The translations under genes and the position numbers were made by a program. Below are positions 25,272 to 34,787 of a stretch of 64,000 bases of DNA, piece after piece. The notes beneath the pieces were generated by a model. The model searched no databases and was not told the DNA's origin. It was given only the letters and a program-made list of their open reading frames with translations. Origin of the DNA: Bacillota bacterium (GTDB lineage Bacteria > Bacillota > Clostridia > Lachnospirales > Lachnospiraceae); the NCBI GenBank assembly GCA_023409535.1, contig JAEYGZ010000031.1, positions 60,410-124,409 of the forward strand. Direction: 5' to 3'. The first letter of the stretch is position 1. The number at the start of each line of letters is the position of its first letter.

Positions 25272-27629
25272 TTACGATGCATTTAATATGGTCAGTTTAC
25301 AGCCTGTCTTAATGGAAAATCCATTACTTAGCGTAATTACAATATTATTCGTAGTTGTCGAATCTGTGGCAAGCTTGTTAATCTTCGCATTTGACAGACG
25401 GATCGTCGCTGTTCCTCCTGTGATATCCGCGGAACCGAAGACCGAGGTCCCTCCCCAGGTAACATCTGCTATGCTTACTCCGTAAGTCCGGTCAAAGACG
25501 GACAGCTCCAGGATATAGGTAATAACCTCCTCCTTAACGGTTGTTGTGGTGTTATCAGGATTTGTTACAATTGTCGTTTTTGTCTCCTGCAAGCTTCCTT
25601 CCGTAATAGACCAGGCGATGGGCTTATCCTTTAAGGTCGCGGTATTAATCAGCGTAATAGATACACTCTCATCCAGAAGCTCACCGTTATTTATGGAAAT
25701 CTCCAGCGGAATAGCGGTATCTGTGATATCGATCAGAGAAGAAGCCTCAAAGCCGCCGACATTTACCGTAACCGTTGCGGTTGTTATGGTAGTCTCTTCA
25801 GTATTAACGTATGAGCCGTATTCTACTGTGTAATCCGTTCCGGCATTCAGAGTATAACCGTCAAGCTTAAGTGTGCTGATCGCCGTTGGTGTGGAGGTAA
25901 ACTTGTTAATTCCGGTGGGATCGATGGCATATGCAGTTCCTAAATCCAGACGGAATTTAAAGCTGTTCTTATCATTCGTATCATTGGATAGATACATACG
26001 CTTAAAACTGCTGGTATATTCTCCGGTAGGATCATAGGTCGGATTATTTACCTTCGTTGCAGGGTACAGATAGAGCTGAACACCGGTTGTGGCAGTGCTG
26101 GTGATTACATCAGAATTCGCCAGTGTTATTTTTCCGTACAGCAGCTCCTCGGTAACCTGATCGACTGCTTCAGTGGAGGTAATCTTGGTGGTAATAATGT
26201 ACTTATCATTCACACCGGTACTGCCGGAATTCTTGGCAACGGTACTCTTTATGCTTACCGATCCCTTGTCTACTCCATAGGTATCCAGGAAGCTGATACC
26301 GGATACGGTGGTTGAGGTTGCACTATATAAGGTAAAGCTTAAATAACTGGAAGACTTAGCGGTCTTGCATGTACCCGCGGTTGTGATCAGCGTAGTCAAT
26401 GTGGAGGCTGTCGGTGAATCCGGATAGATAACTCCGCCTGTTCCCGATACATCTACCGCAGCAGAAGCCAGTGCAAATGCCTCACTGCCGGAAGTACCCA
26501 CGGATTTCTTTCTGACATAGATATGACTTCCCTTTTTCGCAGCTGTTCCGCTTAAGGTAACCGCTGTCCCGGAAGAGATTGCCGTCCAGGCAGCTGTCTG
26601 ATAATTCAGTTCTTTTCCTTCCGCTACTATCGTATATTCAAAGGGCATACTGGTGCTGGCCGACTTCACCTGAAGGGAAAGGCTCGTTGAGCTGGTATAG
26701 CTGACAGCTATTCCATAGGTATCTAGGTTTGGAGGCCCTTCCTGCACCGGTATGGTTACTGTTGATATTTTTGAGATCTGAGCTGTACTGCTTGCATTAC
26801 TGCGAAATTGAAGTATTGCCTCCGACTGGGTTGCTGCAGGATTCTGATACAGCACATTAGGTACGATATTTGAGAGCAGCAGGCTTGTATTTGCGTTGAC
26901 GGATGTCCAGTCTGAGGTTGGATTGTCATCATCAACGATACGATAAGACATCCCTTTCTTTACTGCAATACTGAACGCCGACCCATTAATTGTTACGGAC
27001 GGTGCTGTCGCCTTCTTGGGAATTGTAATTGTAATCTCTTTGCTCGGACGAAATCCAACGTCTGTGATGCCGGTACCATTAAGCGGTGCCAGCCGGAAAT
27101 AAACGGTAGCTCCATTGGTACAAAGTGCATTTAATTCATTCGATATTGTATTTACATCCACCATATTCCATAGCGTACTGCCCTTTTTACGCCATTCAAT
27201 AGTTCTGGTGCCGTAATTACTGAAGGACACCGTTCCTTTTACCTTGTTATAAGTCGCTTTGAAATTCGTCGCCTGCTTCGGTATGGTAACCGAGGTGATG
27301 GCTGTTGACGAACTGCCTTTAAAGTTCATCACATAATTCTTTGTATTTGTTACCCAGGAGATGTCCATGGTTATTGTGCTGCCGGTTATGGTACCCGGAA
27401 CCTCTTCCCAGGTCTTCTTTGATGAATCAGAAAAATAAACCTGTGAATCTCCCGAATTCAATTGCAGGGTAATGGTACTGTTCACATAATTGATTTCCTT
27501 TACCGACAGGCTCTCGGCCGCATAGGCGTGCCCGGGGAAATAAAAAATCAATAGCATCATCAAAAAAAGAGATGAAGTTAATCCCATAAGCCTGGGAAGG
27601 TGTACTTTTTTGTTATTGTTTACACACAT
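25272..27629 (-). CDS. Secreted modular protein of unknown function (paralog B, extended)
   Basis: A 785-aa secreted protein with a signal peptide (MGLTSSLFLMMLLIFYFPGHAYAAES). Residues about 40-410 are paralogous to the neighbouring 397-aa protein, sharing WEE(V/L), (V/I)TIP, EWRK, (G/T)RPS(A/K)EITITIP and IYVR(K/R)K. The C-terminal 370 residues are Thr/Ser-rich, beta-strand-prone and end in VITLSNGFSIKTGCKLTILNAS. Start: the second of two ATGs after AAAGGA (27629); the frame to 27668 lacks a ribosome site. The two paralogs are 44 bp apart and share a transcript. No enzymatic motif is visible. Confidence 0.75.
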   Translation of the reverse strand: MCVNNNKKVHLPRLMGLTSSLFLMMLLIFYFPGHAYAAESLSVKEINYVNSTITLQLNSGDSQVYFSDSSKKTWEEVPGTITGSTITMDISWVTNTKNYVMNFKGSSSTAITSVTIPKQATNFKATYNKVKGTVSFSNYGTRTIEWRKKGSTLWNMVDVNTISNELNALCTNGATVYFRLAPLNGTGITDVGFRPSKEITITIPKKATAPSVTINGSAFSIAVKKGMSYRIVDDDNPTSDWTSVNANTSLLLSNIVPNVLYQNPAATQSEAILQFRSNASSTAQISKISTVTIPVQEGPPNLDTYGIAVSYTSSTSLSLQVKSASTSMPFEYTIVAEGKELNYQTAAWTAISSGTAVTLSGTAAKKGSHIYVRKKSVGTSGSEAFALASAAVDVSGTGGVIYPDSPTASTLTTLITTAGTCKTAKSSSYLSFTLYSATSTTVSGISFLDTYGVDKGSVSIKSTVAKNSGSTGVNDKYIITTKITSTEAVDQVTEELLYGKITLANSDVITSTATTGVQLYLYPATKVNNPTYDPTGEYTSSFKRMYLSNDTNDKNSFKFRLDLGTAYAIDPTGINKFTSTPTAISTLKLDGYTLNAGTDYTVEYGSYVNTEETTITTATVTVNVGGFEASSLIDITDTAIPLEISINNGELLDESVSITLINTATLKDKPIAWSITEGSLQETKTTIVTNPDNTTTTVKEEVITYILELSVFDRTYGVSIADVTWGGTSVFGSADITGGTATIRLSNAKINKLATDSTTTNNIVITLSNGFSIKTGCKLTILNAS

Positions 27630-27783
27630 CATCTGTCCTTTAACCTTTCTTCTTTTTGTGACATTCATGGCAAAAAATATATCTGTTAAACATACGATAT
27701 AATACCTATCGGCACATTACCGCTAAAATATGACCCCAAATTTCCATTTTTATATTATTTTTTAATAATAGACCCGCTATATA

Positions 27784-27822
27784 ATACAAGACGGGAGCCT
27801 GTTTGAAGCTTCCGCCTTGTAT
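27784..27822. other. Imperfect hairpin after the serine hydrolase gene
   Basis: ATACAAG (27784-27790) pairs with CTTGTAT (27816-27822) and the stem continues imperfectly to about 15 bp. It lies just past the serine hydrolase stop. The minus-strand sequence after it is AT-rich (TATATAG, then a T/A tract) but has no clean U-run, so terminator function is only probable. Confidence 0.45.
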
Positions 27823-27833
27823 CATTGGAACTC

Positions 27834-29294
27834 TTATTCACTCACAGCCATACCCGCTATCCTGCCGGTAACAGGCCCGGTAAAGCTGACATTAAGCTTT
27901 GTTTCTAAAGATAATTTATCTAATTTATCATCCTCAAAACGGATCTTTAACTCAAGAGCAAAGGGCATTTCCACAAATCTGCTTTGGATAAGAAGCGTCC
28001 TATCCTCTTGCCAGCTTCCCGCCGTCTCACAGTACTCCTGCTGTCCGTTAAAGAAAAATGTCCCTGAGATCCATCTTCCGATACCCGCTTCCAAGATATT
28101 CTGCTTACCGTTTCCCTCGTACACAAGCGCCGCACTGTCTTTCTTAAATTTGAAGGATATCTTATTGATATGCTCCTCATTCTCTTCCAATTGATATGCT
28201 TTGCCTTCCAGCCTTGCTTCCAAAACCGGGTTATTCTTTCCGGCCGGCCGAAGAAGCTCCAGCTCCGACAGCTTTCTGATCAGCCTGTCATACTCCGGAC
28301 TGTCCGGCAGTACTTTATCTTCCACCTTAGGCAATATCTCGTCCCACAATATTTCCAATGGCTTTTGCAGATTGCTCATGCCTCCGGTAACTGCCAGCAG
28401 CATATCCTGCTCGGGCATGACAACACAGTACTGTCCAAAGGCACCGTCACCCCGGTAAGCATTATGCCTGCAACGCCAGAACTGATAGCCATAGCCCTGC
28501 TGCCAGTCACTGTCTGCTTCCCCTTTGAAATTATCACTCTGAATGCTTGTGGCTTCATGAATCCATTCCGGGGTAAGATACTGTCTGCCGTCCAAGCTTC
28601 CCTTATTCAGATAGAGCTGACCAAACTTTGCGATGTCCTCCGTCCGAACCTTTAAGCCGTAACCCCCTGTGTTGTATCCCCTGGGGCAGGTTTCCCAGGT
28701 TGGGCTCTCAATTCCCAACGGCTCAAATAAACGCGGTTTTAAGTAATCAATCAGCTTCCTCCCGGTCACACGCTGCAGGATAACCGAGAGCATATAGGTA
28801 GCTCCCGTATTATACAGAAAATGAGTCCCCGGTTCCTTCTCTACCGGAACCTCAAAGAACGCCTTAGCCCAGTTGCCGTCCTCACGCTGTAAAAAGAACG
28901 GTTGGGTATCCGCAACATGTCCCGTGGACATGGACAGAAGATGACGAATCTGCATCTTGCTTAACAGCTCTCCCTGGTTTTGACATTCCTCCGGAAAATA
29001 TGTAACAACATAATCATTTACCGTCAGCAGTCCTTCCTGAACCGCAAAACCGACCGCTGTGGAGGTGAAGCTTTTGCTTAAAGAAAAGAGCATATGATTA
29101 TGTTCCTTCTCATAGGGCTTCCACCACCCCTCCGCAATCACATACCCGTGCCTGAGCAGCATGAAGCTGTGGAAATCCTGGTCCATATTCCCGGTCCGAA
29201 GCTGTTCTGCCCGATCAATGAACTTCAGAATATGCTCAGAATGTACTCCCTGCGCCTCAGGTGTACTCCTTTGTAATAAAAATACCTTGTCCAT
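27834..29294 (-). CDS. Serine hydrolase, beta-lactamase/PBP4* (class C) family
   Basis: A 486-aa protein with the class C beta-lactamase/esterase fold. The nucleophile motif is S71-L-S-K74 in MLFSLSKSFTSTAVGFAV, and the tyrosine motif is FLYNTGATYML (about residue 158). The third motif lies near GYGYQFWRC and YRGDGAFGQYCVV. No signal peptide is seen, so it is probably cytosolic and acts as an esterase or D-amino peptidase rather than on cell wall. A C-terminal beta-rich domain (residues about 360-486) resembles that of other clostridial members. The start at 29294 follows AAAGGT. Confidence 0.9.
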   Translation of the reverse strand: MDKVFLLQRSTPEAQGVHSEHILKFIDRAEQLRTGNMDQDFHSFMLLRHGYVIAEGWWKPYEKEHNHMLFSLSKSFTSTAVGFAVQEGLLTVNDYVVTYFPEECQNQGELLSKMQIRHLLSMSTGHVADTQPFFLQREDGNWAKAFFEVPVEKEPGTHFLYNTGATYMLSVILQRVTGRKLIDYLKPRLFEPLGIESPTWETCPRGYNTGGYGLKVRTEDIAKFGQLYLNKGSLDGRQYLTPEWIHEATSIQSDNFKGEADSDWQQGYGYQFWRCRHNAYRGDGAFGQYCVVMPEQDMLLAVTGGMSNLQKPLEILWDEILPKVEDKVLPDSPEYDRLIRKLSELELLRPAGKNNPVLEARLEGKAYQLEENEEHINKISFKFKKDSAALVYEGNGKQNILEAGIGRWISGTFFFNGQQEYCETAGSWQEDRTLLIQSRFVEMPFALELKIRFEDDKLDKLSLETKLNVSFTGPVTGRIAGMAVSE

Positions 29295-29317
29295 ACCTTT
29301 AACCCCCTGACATTATA

Positions 29318-29851
29318 TTAAAGCTGCAGCTTATTCCGTACCTTTCCCCAAATCATTTTCTGAAAATAATTATAAGCCATATCATAAATCAGCAGTGCTG
29401 CCTGGCCGCCGATAAACAATGCTCCTGTGATACCGGCATGAAGCTCTCCCTGATAAATTAATTTCGGCAGAAGGATCAGCATAGGAAGAAACATCAGATT
29501 AAAGACGATATACTTAATGATCCAAAAAAGCATTCTCCTATTCAGCTTTGTCTTAAAATAGGTCAATTTATCAAAGGTAAATTCAATGATCACAATATAA
29601 AGCCCCATAGCTGCAAAGGTTAAGCAATAGAGCTTATTCGGAGCAAGCATGACGCTTAAGAAGATTGCCGCGACATAAAAGCCCGCACCAAATCTCAGGT
29701 TTGTCTCCCTGATTGCGATTCCCACCCCAAAAGAGGCTGCTGCAAGAAGAAACAAGGTATTAAATTCAAAAACTCCGCTAAGCACAATAAGCAAAACAGT
29801 TAACGCAAGAAGTAATCCAAGGAAAGCCATTTTTTTCGCATTTAGCAGCAT
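29318..29851 (-). CDS. Multi-spanning membrane protein of a J-protein cluster
   Basis: A 177-aa protein with about five hydrophobic segments and no recognised family. The ATG at 29851 has GGAGGAG upstream and overlaps the J-protein gene by 10 bp, so the two are translationally coupled. A membrane partner for the J-domain protein is the simplest reading, but no motif proves it. It is the last gene of the rhomboid-DUF5685-J-protein run and lies 23 bp ahead of the serine hydrolase. Confidence 0.7.
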   Translation of the reverse strand: MLLNAKKMAFLGLLLALTVLLIVLSGVFEFNTLFLLAAASFGVGIAIRETNLRFGAGFYVAAIFLSVMLAPNKLYCLTFAAMGLYIVIIEFTFDKLTYFKTKLNRRMLFWIIKYIVFNLMFLPMLILLPKLIYQGELHAGITGALFIGGQAALLIYDMAYNYFQKMIWGKVRNKLQL

Positions 29852-30456
29852 GAAATTAAATCTCCTCCCATACATTCACATAAAGAATCCGCGCACCACA
29901 AATCACAGCAAAGATTGCCGGCATTATATCCGCCGCTGCTGCGTCCGCTGTTATATCTCTGTCCCTGCCATTGCAGCTGGTTATATAGATTAACATATTC
30001 CTGATTGTTCGGCTCCATCTGTACCGCCTGCTGCGCATGGTCAAAAGCCATGATATTATTCCCGGTATTGGCATTGGCAACCGCACTGTAATAGTACCAC
30101 CTGGCGCTGCGATTCGATATGCCGGATAATATATTCATAGCTTCCCGGTATCTTCTGGAAGCCAGATAGCTATAGACTACATTCAGCTCTGCGGAATTAT
30201 CCTCAGAAGAATGAGAAGCCTGACTATAGGAGCTGCTGCCGCTGCTGTACGGATTATATCCGCCTTCCCTTTCCTTCATAATCTGCTCGTAAGCTTCCTG
30301 AACTTCCTTGAATTTCTCCTCGGCAAGTCCTGCCAGCGGATTATCTACGTAAGAATCGGGATGATACTTGCGGCTGAGTTCCCGATATGCTTTCTTGATC
30401 TCTTCATTGGTCGCATTGGGTGATACATCCAGTATCTTATACGGATTTGTTATCAT
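29842..30456 (-). CDS. J-domain (DnaJ-like) protein with Cys-rich C-terminus
   Basis: A 204-aa protein. Residues 3-70 are a complete J domain (NPYKILDVSPNATNEEIKKAYRELSRKYHPDSY, with the HPD motif that stimulates DnaK). A Ser/Tyr-rich linker follows, then a tetratricopeptide-like helical region (about 90-165) and a short C-terminus with seven Cys in 24 residues (LCCDLWC, LCEC and a terminal SCC). It lacks the G/F region and zinc fingers of DnaJ. The Cys tail could bind metal or be lipid-anchored. The start at 30456 overlaps the DUF5685 gene by 20 bp. Confidence 0.85.
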   Translation of the reverse strand: MITNPYKILDVSPNATNEEIKKAYRELSRKYHPDSYVDNPLAGLAEEKFKEVQEAYEQIMKEREGGYNPYSSGSSSYSQASHSSEDNSAELNVVYSYLASRRYREAMNILSGISNRSARWYYYSAVANANTGNNIMAFDHAQQAVQMEPNNQEYVNLYNQLQWQGQRYNSGRSSGGYNAGNLCCDLWCADSLCECMGGDLISCC

Positions 30457-31294
30457 TGTCTTGTTCCTTCCTTTGGCTTCTCTCTTTTTGTATTTGGTCA
30501 AATCTTGTCCACACTCCGTCATACAGGATATTATGGAGCAGGTCTATATCCAACAGACAGGGAAGCTTTTCAAACTCCCTGGTACATTCCGCCATCATCA
30601 TCGTTAATATTCTTCTGCAATCCTCCTCAAAGCTTTCCTTATCACATTCTGTCAGTAACGGATTGTAGCTTCCGTGCTTTCGGTCCTTATCTATATCATC
30701 ATATGCATCCAGGATATAGATATACTTCCCTAAATAAAATCCAACCTTTCGAAGACTTTCTTCCCAAGGATCCTTCCGGTAAACGAACAGCTCGGACATT
30801 AATTCACCAAAGCATCGGGATACCAGATCAAGATTACTTTCCTGCTCTCCTTCGCAGGCCTGAAGTCTTTGCAGGCTTTCCTGAATTACACTGCATTGTC
30901 TTGGGTAAGCCTCAGCGATCCTTTGATAGTCCCTCTTTAGAAGTCCTGCTCCTGTTAAGCCTGCAATACTTTTTTCATCCTGCCAGTCATCCTTCAGATG
31001 ATGATAGGTCAGCGCAATATTCATATCCGCAACATAATCCGTGATTTCATTGATCAGTGAGTCATGCTTCTTCACCGGGTGCACCAGACACCGGTTTTGA
31101 ACCTTCCTTGTCTCACTCTCATACAGAGAGGTTAACAGCAGGATCAGAAAGGTCATATCATAGGATAATGTCATCTGGCCAAAGCGCCCGTATTTCTCCT
31201 TTAAGGTCTTACATAAACCGCAGTAATAAGCTTTATACTTATAAAAATCCTTCATTTTCAGTTCGGGCTTGTATACATTAACATAGCCAAACAT
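30437..31294 (-). CDS. DUF5685 family protein
   Basis: A 285-aa protein matching my memory of DUF5685: it begins MFGYVNVYKPELKMKDFYKYKAYYCGLCKTL with the conserved YCGLC pair, has a later C-L-V-H-P and mid-protein GLLKRDYQ, and a conserved GKYIYILDAYDDIDKDRKHGSYNPL. It is predicted all-helical and soluble. Function is unknown. It typically neighbours a short J-domain protein in Lachnospiraceae, as here, where the two overlap. The start at 31294 has AAGG upstream. Confidence 0.8.
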   Translation of the reverse strand: MFGYVNVYKPELKMKDFYKYKAYYCGLCKTLKEKYGRFGQMTLSYDMTFLILLLTSLYESETRKVQNRCLVHPVKKHDSLINEITDYVADMNIALTYHHLKDDWQDEKSIAGLTGAGLLKRDYQRIAEAYPRQCSVIQESLQRLQACEGEQESNLDLVSRCFGELMSELFVYRKDPWEESLRKVGFYLGKYIYILDAYDDIDKDRKHGSYNPLLTECDKESFEEDCRRILTMMMAECTREFEKLPCLLDIDLLHNILYDGVWTRFDQIQKERSQRKEQDNDNKSV

Positions 31295-31393
31295 ATTTTT
31301 CTACCTTCCGGGTTTTATTGATTGGATATGCTTTATCATAGCATAAATTTTTCATGAATAAAATGAAATCACATTTTTTTAACAAACAATTAA

Positions 31394-31978
31394 TTAATTC
31401 TTTCTTTTTAGAAGCAGAAATCCAAAGCCTGCTCCGCAAATGCCGCCTGCGATATGTGCCATATGTGCAATCCCGTCATAGCTGCCCAGACTGCTGCTGA
31501 TCTCTCCGCCCAGATATACGATTACCACGAGAATTAAGGTTAAAGGGATTTTACCGTTTTTCATCCCTGCCACCGAGGATAACACGATCATCATAAATAC
31601 AATACCGCTTGCCCCAAGCAGAACACTTTGCGGATAGAAGACCAGATAGACCAGTCCGGAGATTGCGGCAGTTACCGCAAACATCAGGATCAGTCTTTTG
31701 GATCCGTATTTCTCCTCAAGTAAAGGGCCTAACACCAAAAAGAGCACCATATTACCGGCATAATGGGACCAATCTGCATGCCCCAGAACATGCCCGAACA
31801 ATCTGACATAGGTCAGGGGATTTGCCAGGGAAGAGCGATAAGTACAAAATAACAGTCTCGTTACTTCCCCCCGGGTTGCATAGTGCAGCAGCATGACAAC
31901 AAAGGACAGTATTACAAAGGTTAAGGTTACCGGCGCATTGTATTGAAGGATTCCCAAATCCTTATTCCACTTTTTCAT
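31394..31978 (-). CDS. Rhomboid family intramembrane serine protease
   Basis: A 194-aa six-span membrane protein carrying the complete rhomboid catalytic set: H72-x3-N76 (SHYAGNM), the nucleophile in LGASG (Ser124) and the partner His175 in HMAHIAGG. Rhomboids cleave membrane proteins within or near their spans. The start at 31978 has GGAG upstream; an earlier in-frame ATG at 31999 does not. It is 99 bp ahead of the DUF5685/J-protein cluster. Substrate unknown. Confidence 0.93.
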   Translation of the reverse strand: MKKWNKDLGILQYNAPVTLTFVILSFVVMLLHYATRGEVTRLLFCTYRSSLANPLTYVRLFGHVLGHADWSHYAGNMVLFLVLGPLLEEKYGSKRLILMFAVTAAISGLVYLVFYPQSVLLGASGIVFMMIVLSSVAGMKNGKIPLTLILVVIVYLGGEISSSLGSYDGIAHMAHIAGGICGAGFGFLLLKRKN

Positions 31979-32059
31979 TATTTCACACTCCGTATCCATA
32001 TTATCTGAAAAAACTGTAAATGATACAGTACGCTATTAGTATATAGCGAATTTTCACAT

Positions 32060-32112
32060 ATGACAATACAAAACACCTGCATTCCAAAGGTTATCCTTGG
32101 ACTTGCAGGTGT
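32060..32112 (-). terminator. Terminator of the stalk-domain protein gene
   Basis: On the minus strand ACACCTGCA (32104-32112) pairs with TGCAGGTGT (32073-32081), with an inner CCAAGG/CCTTTGG stem, then TTTGTATTGT. It lies about 90 bp past the stop of the surface protein. Confidence 0.75.
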
Positions 32113-32202
32113 CATGTACTAATTTGATAGTTTATGAAGGGTGGCTATCAATTATGTAATACTACGGTCTGACATTTCATCGATAAATTCCATCGTATTT
32201 TA

Positions 32203-33468
32203 TTATTTAATTACAATAACCGGAACAGATACCTCTGTTGCGGCTGCAGGTGAGGTATTTCCTGCCTTATCGGTAATTAATCCGCCTGCTGCAATCTTAA
32301 GTGTTACTGCCGTACTGAACTCCTTTATGGAACCTTTATCTGTCGAACCAAGGGTAACCTTTAAGGAGGTTGCGCTCTTTACGGTGCCTGCCGAACCTGA
32401 CCGAGGCGCTGAGGTAAGCTGATAGGTCTTATTCAGAGCAGTATCGACGAAAGTCAGCTTTGTCACATCAACACTGTCCATAATATTGCCTGCGCCGTTG
32501 GCAACCAGATAGAGAATGCCTTCGTCTGCAAGATATACTGCGGAGGTAATACCTGTGAGAGTCGGTGCAATATAGTCAGCGGAAAGATTAATATTCGTCT
32601 TGGTTTCCACCGTATCATTATTTACATTGTAAAGCTTTACGGTTACTGCCCCGCCCTTTGGAATAGCGGTTTGAAGCTCTGTATTCATGGGAGAACCGTC
32701 AGAGGTAGTGAAGCTAACCTGGGTATCCGCAGGTGTTATCACAGTATCGGCCGCCACCAGTTTGTCTCCGACATACAGCTCCGCCTTACCGCCTGCCGCC
32801 TCGCCGGCTGTAATATCCGCGGTTGCTGTTACATAAAGAACCTTGGTATTCAGTATCGTTCCTGTGATCGGCTTCTCTTCTGTACCAATCAGTGTTACCT
32901 TAACGTTCTTCGGCTTTGCCAGCTTTGGCCGCTCTACGGTTACTCCGTCATTATCACAGGAAGCATTGGCACCCAGTTTCTTCGCAATATACTGAGTAAG
33001 AACGCTGTTCTTCTTGCCATTGCTTGCCTTGAAGATGCCTGATCCGGTATCGGCAACACCATTTACAGTAACAGTTTTGTTCTTGAAATCAATGATAATC
33101 GTTATCTCATTTTTTACGACAGTTAATACGGTCGTTTTCTTATCATAGGCAACAGTTGCTCCCATGCCCTCAACAATTGCCTCATAGGGTATGGTATAAT
33201 TACCTACCTTAATTGATTTCTTGTCATTGAATTTGTACTCTTTCTTCTCATACTTTACCTTGTAATTATGACTCTGCTTATATTCCTTGCCATAGCCATT
33301 ATCATCTTCGTTGCTATTGTCGTTGCCATGTCCATTTCCATTTCCGAATCCATAGCCACCGCCAAAGCTGTTCATCCCGAAGTTCATATTAGAGTTTGCA
33401 AAGGCTGATCCGCTTGATGCGGCTACCATAACAGCTGCAACAGCAATACATAATAATTTCTTCCTCAT
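32203..33468 (-). CDS. Secreted protein with copper-amine-oxidase-N (stalk) domain
   Basis: A 421-aa secreted protein. It has a signal peptide (MRKKLLCIAVAAVMVAASSGSAFA), a Gly/Asn-rich low-complexity segment (residues about 26-60, GYGFGNGNGHGNDNSNEDDN), a Lys/Tyr-rich stretch, and a Cu_amine_oxidN1-type domain (about 75-180; YTIPYEAIVEGMGATVAYDKKTTVLTVVKNEITIIIDF). Two beta-sandwich regions follow. Such domains are common in Clostridia surface proteins and are not enzymes by themselves. The start at 33468 has AAAGGAG. Confidence 0.8.
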   Translation of the reverse strand: MRKKLLCIAVAAVMVAASSGSAFANSNMNFGMNSFGGGYGFGNGNGHGNDNSNEDDNGYGKEYKQSHNYKVKYEKKEYKFNDKKSIKVGNYTIPYEAIVEGMGATVAYDKKTTVLTVVKNEITIIIDFKNKTVTVNGVADTGSGIFKASNGKKNSVLTQYIAKKLGANASCDNDGVTVERPKLAKPKNVKVTLIGTEEKPITGTILNTKVLYVTATADITAGEAAGGKAELYVGDKLVAADTVITPADTQVSFTTSDGSPMNTELQTAIPKGGAVTVKLYNVNNDTVETKTNINLSADYIAPTLTGITSAVYLADEGILYLVANGAGNIMDSVDVTKLTFVDTALNKTYQLTSAPRSGSAGTVKSATSLKVTLGSTDKGSIKEFSTAVTLKIAAGGLITDKAGNTSPAAATEVSVPVIVIK

Positions 33469-33770
33469 TTCATTTTTCTCCTTTCATCTGCAAGAAGGAA
33501 ATATCTCCTTCCGTTTTGAACAACAGAAGGAAAATCTTTTTTCTGTTGTCCTGTATTAATATAATTCGGGGAGAGAAATAAAAATTTTGGGGTAGGCCTG
33601 CTAAAAAATGCAGAACATAGAAAAAGTTTTTGAAGATATAGCTAAAATCCCCAAAAATGTGGATTATTTTATCTGATCTGACAAATATACTTTTTACACC
33701 GGCCATGGTAAACTATAAGAGAAAGCCTGCAATACATTTATTCCTCCTGTCCTTAGGAATGGAGGATTCT
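33469..33770. other. Divergent intergenic region
   Basis: This 302-bp gap lies between the divergently oriented stalk-domain and BIG2 genes. It contains one AT-flanked hairpin (CAACAGAA near 33525 paired with TTCTGTTG near 33548) and AT-rich stretches. I see no convincing promoter or protein-coding frame, although both genes must be driven from here. Confidence 0.4.
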
Positions 33771-34787
33771 ATGTTAAAAATCAAAAAAATCCTATACACG
33801 GCTCTTTTATGCACTGCAATATTCTTTGCCGCTCCGGCAATCACTTCCGCAACCGTCAAAGCAGCACCGATCGAATTTGTCATATTGTCTACCTATAAAG
33901 AAACCATAGATATCGGAGACGAATTCTATCTTGTCGCACTCACCTCAAACGGCAAGATGCCTGCCTTTAAAAGCAGTTCTTCCGCAATTGCCTCAGTAAA
34001 CACTTATGGGAAGATCACAGCCAAGAAGTCCGGTACAGCAACCATCACCGCAAAGATCCGAAACGGAGAAGCCTCCTGCAAAATAACCGTGAGAAAGACT
34101 GAGATTACCTTAAGTAAAACCAGTATTTCCCTGGAGCACGGGGAGACTGTAAGGCTGACCGCCTCCACCTCCAACCAATCGGCCGTTACCTGGAAGAGTA
34201 ATAAGAAAAGTGTCGCCACCGTTGATGATAAGGGAGTTATCATCGGCATGAAGCCCGGTGAGGCGGTGATCACCGCTGCCGCGGGCGGTACCAGCAAAAC
34301 CTGCCGCATTACGGTGAAAGCTCCTACGGTTAAGCTTAGCAGTACAAAGCTAAAGCTTTATCGCGGGCAGACCGCACAGTTAACCGCCACTGTATCTTCC
34401 AAATTATCTCCGTCCTGGAGAACCAACAAATCAAGTGTGGCTGCTGTGAGAGAAGACGGAACAGTTACGGCAATCAAGCATGGGACCGCAATTATTACCG
34501 CCACGGTAGATGGTATCTCCAGAACCTGTGAAGTAACGGTCGAACCGCCAAAGATCACCTTGAGTAAGGAAGTTCTGACCCTTCAAGCCGGTGCAGCTTA
34601 TAAGCTATCTGCCGCTGTTTCCTCAGGCAATCCGGCCGTCTGGTCAACCAGCAATGAGCGAATCGTAACCGTCTCGGCCGACGGCACCGTCACCGCCTGG
34701 CAAAAGGGCAAAGCCTATATCTATGCCAGTGAAGACGGCACAAAGGTAAGATGTATAGTAACGGTAACAGAAACAACCGATAAATAA
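33771..34787 (+). CDS. Secreted protein with four BIG2 (bacterial Ig-like) repeats
   Basis: A 338-aa protein: a signal peptide (MLKIKKILYTALLCTAIFFAAPAITSATVKA) and four tandem BIG2 domains of about 75-80 residues. Each repeats the pattern xITLSKxxLxLxxGxxxxLxAxxS and ends xGTAxITAxxxGxxxxCxITV. The last-position Cys is conserved in all four. The start at 33771 follows GGAGG; the frame further upstream has no ribosome site. The protein is free of catalytic motifs and probably acts as a surface adhesin or spacer. No sorting signal is seen. Confidence 0.9.
   Translation: MLKIKKILYTALLCTAIFFAAPAITSATVKAAPIEFVILSTYKETIDIGDEFYLVALTSNGKMPAFKSSSSAIASVNTYGKITAKKSGTATITAKIRNGEASCKITVRKTEITLSKTSISLEHGETVRLTASTSNQSAVTWKSNKKSVATVDDKGVIIGMKPGEAVITAAAGGTSKTCRITVKAPTVKLSSTKLKLYRGQTAQLTATVSSKLSPSWRTNKSSVAAVREDGTVTAIKHGTAIITATVDGISRTCEVTVEPPKITLSKEVLTLQAGAAYKLSAAVSSGNPAVWSTSNERIVTVSADGTVTAWQKGKAYIYASEDGTKVRCIVTVTETTDK

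Noticed and set aside
30505..31044. 179-codon plus-strand frame opposite the DUF5685 gene
   Set aside because: No family pattern and a His/Ser/Pro-rich sequence typical of antisense frames; the DUF5685 gene explains the interval.
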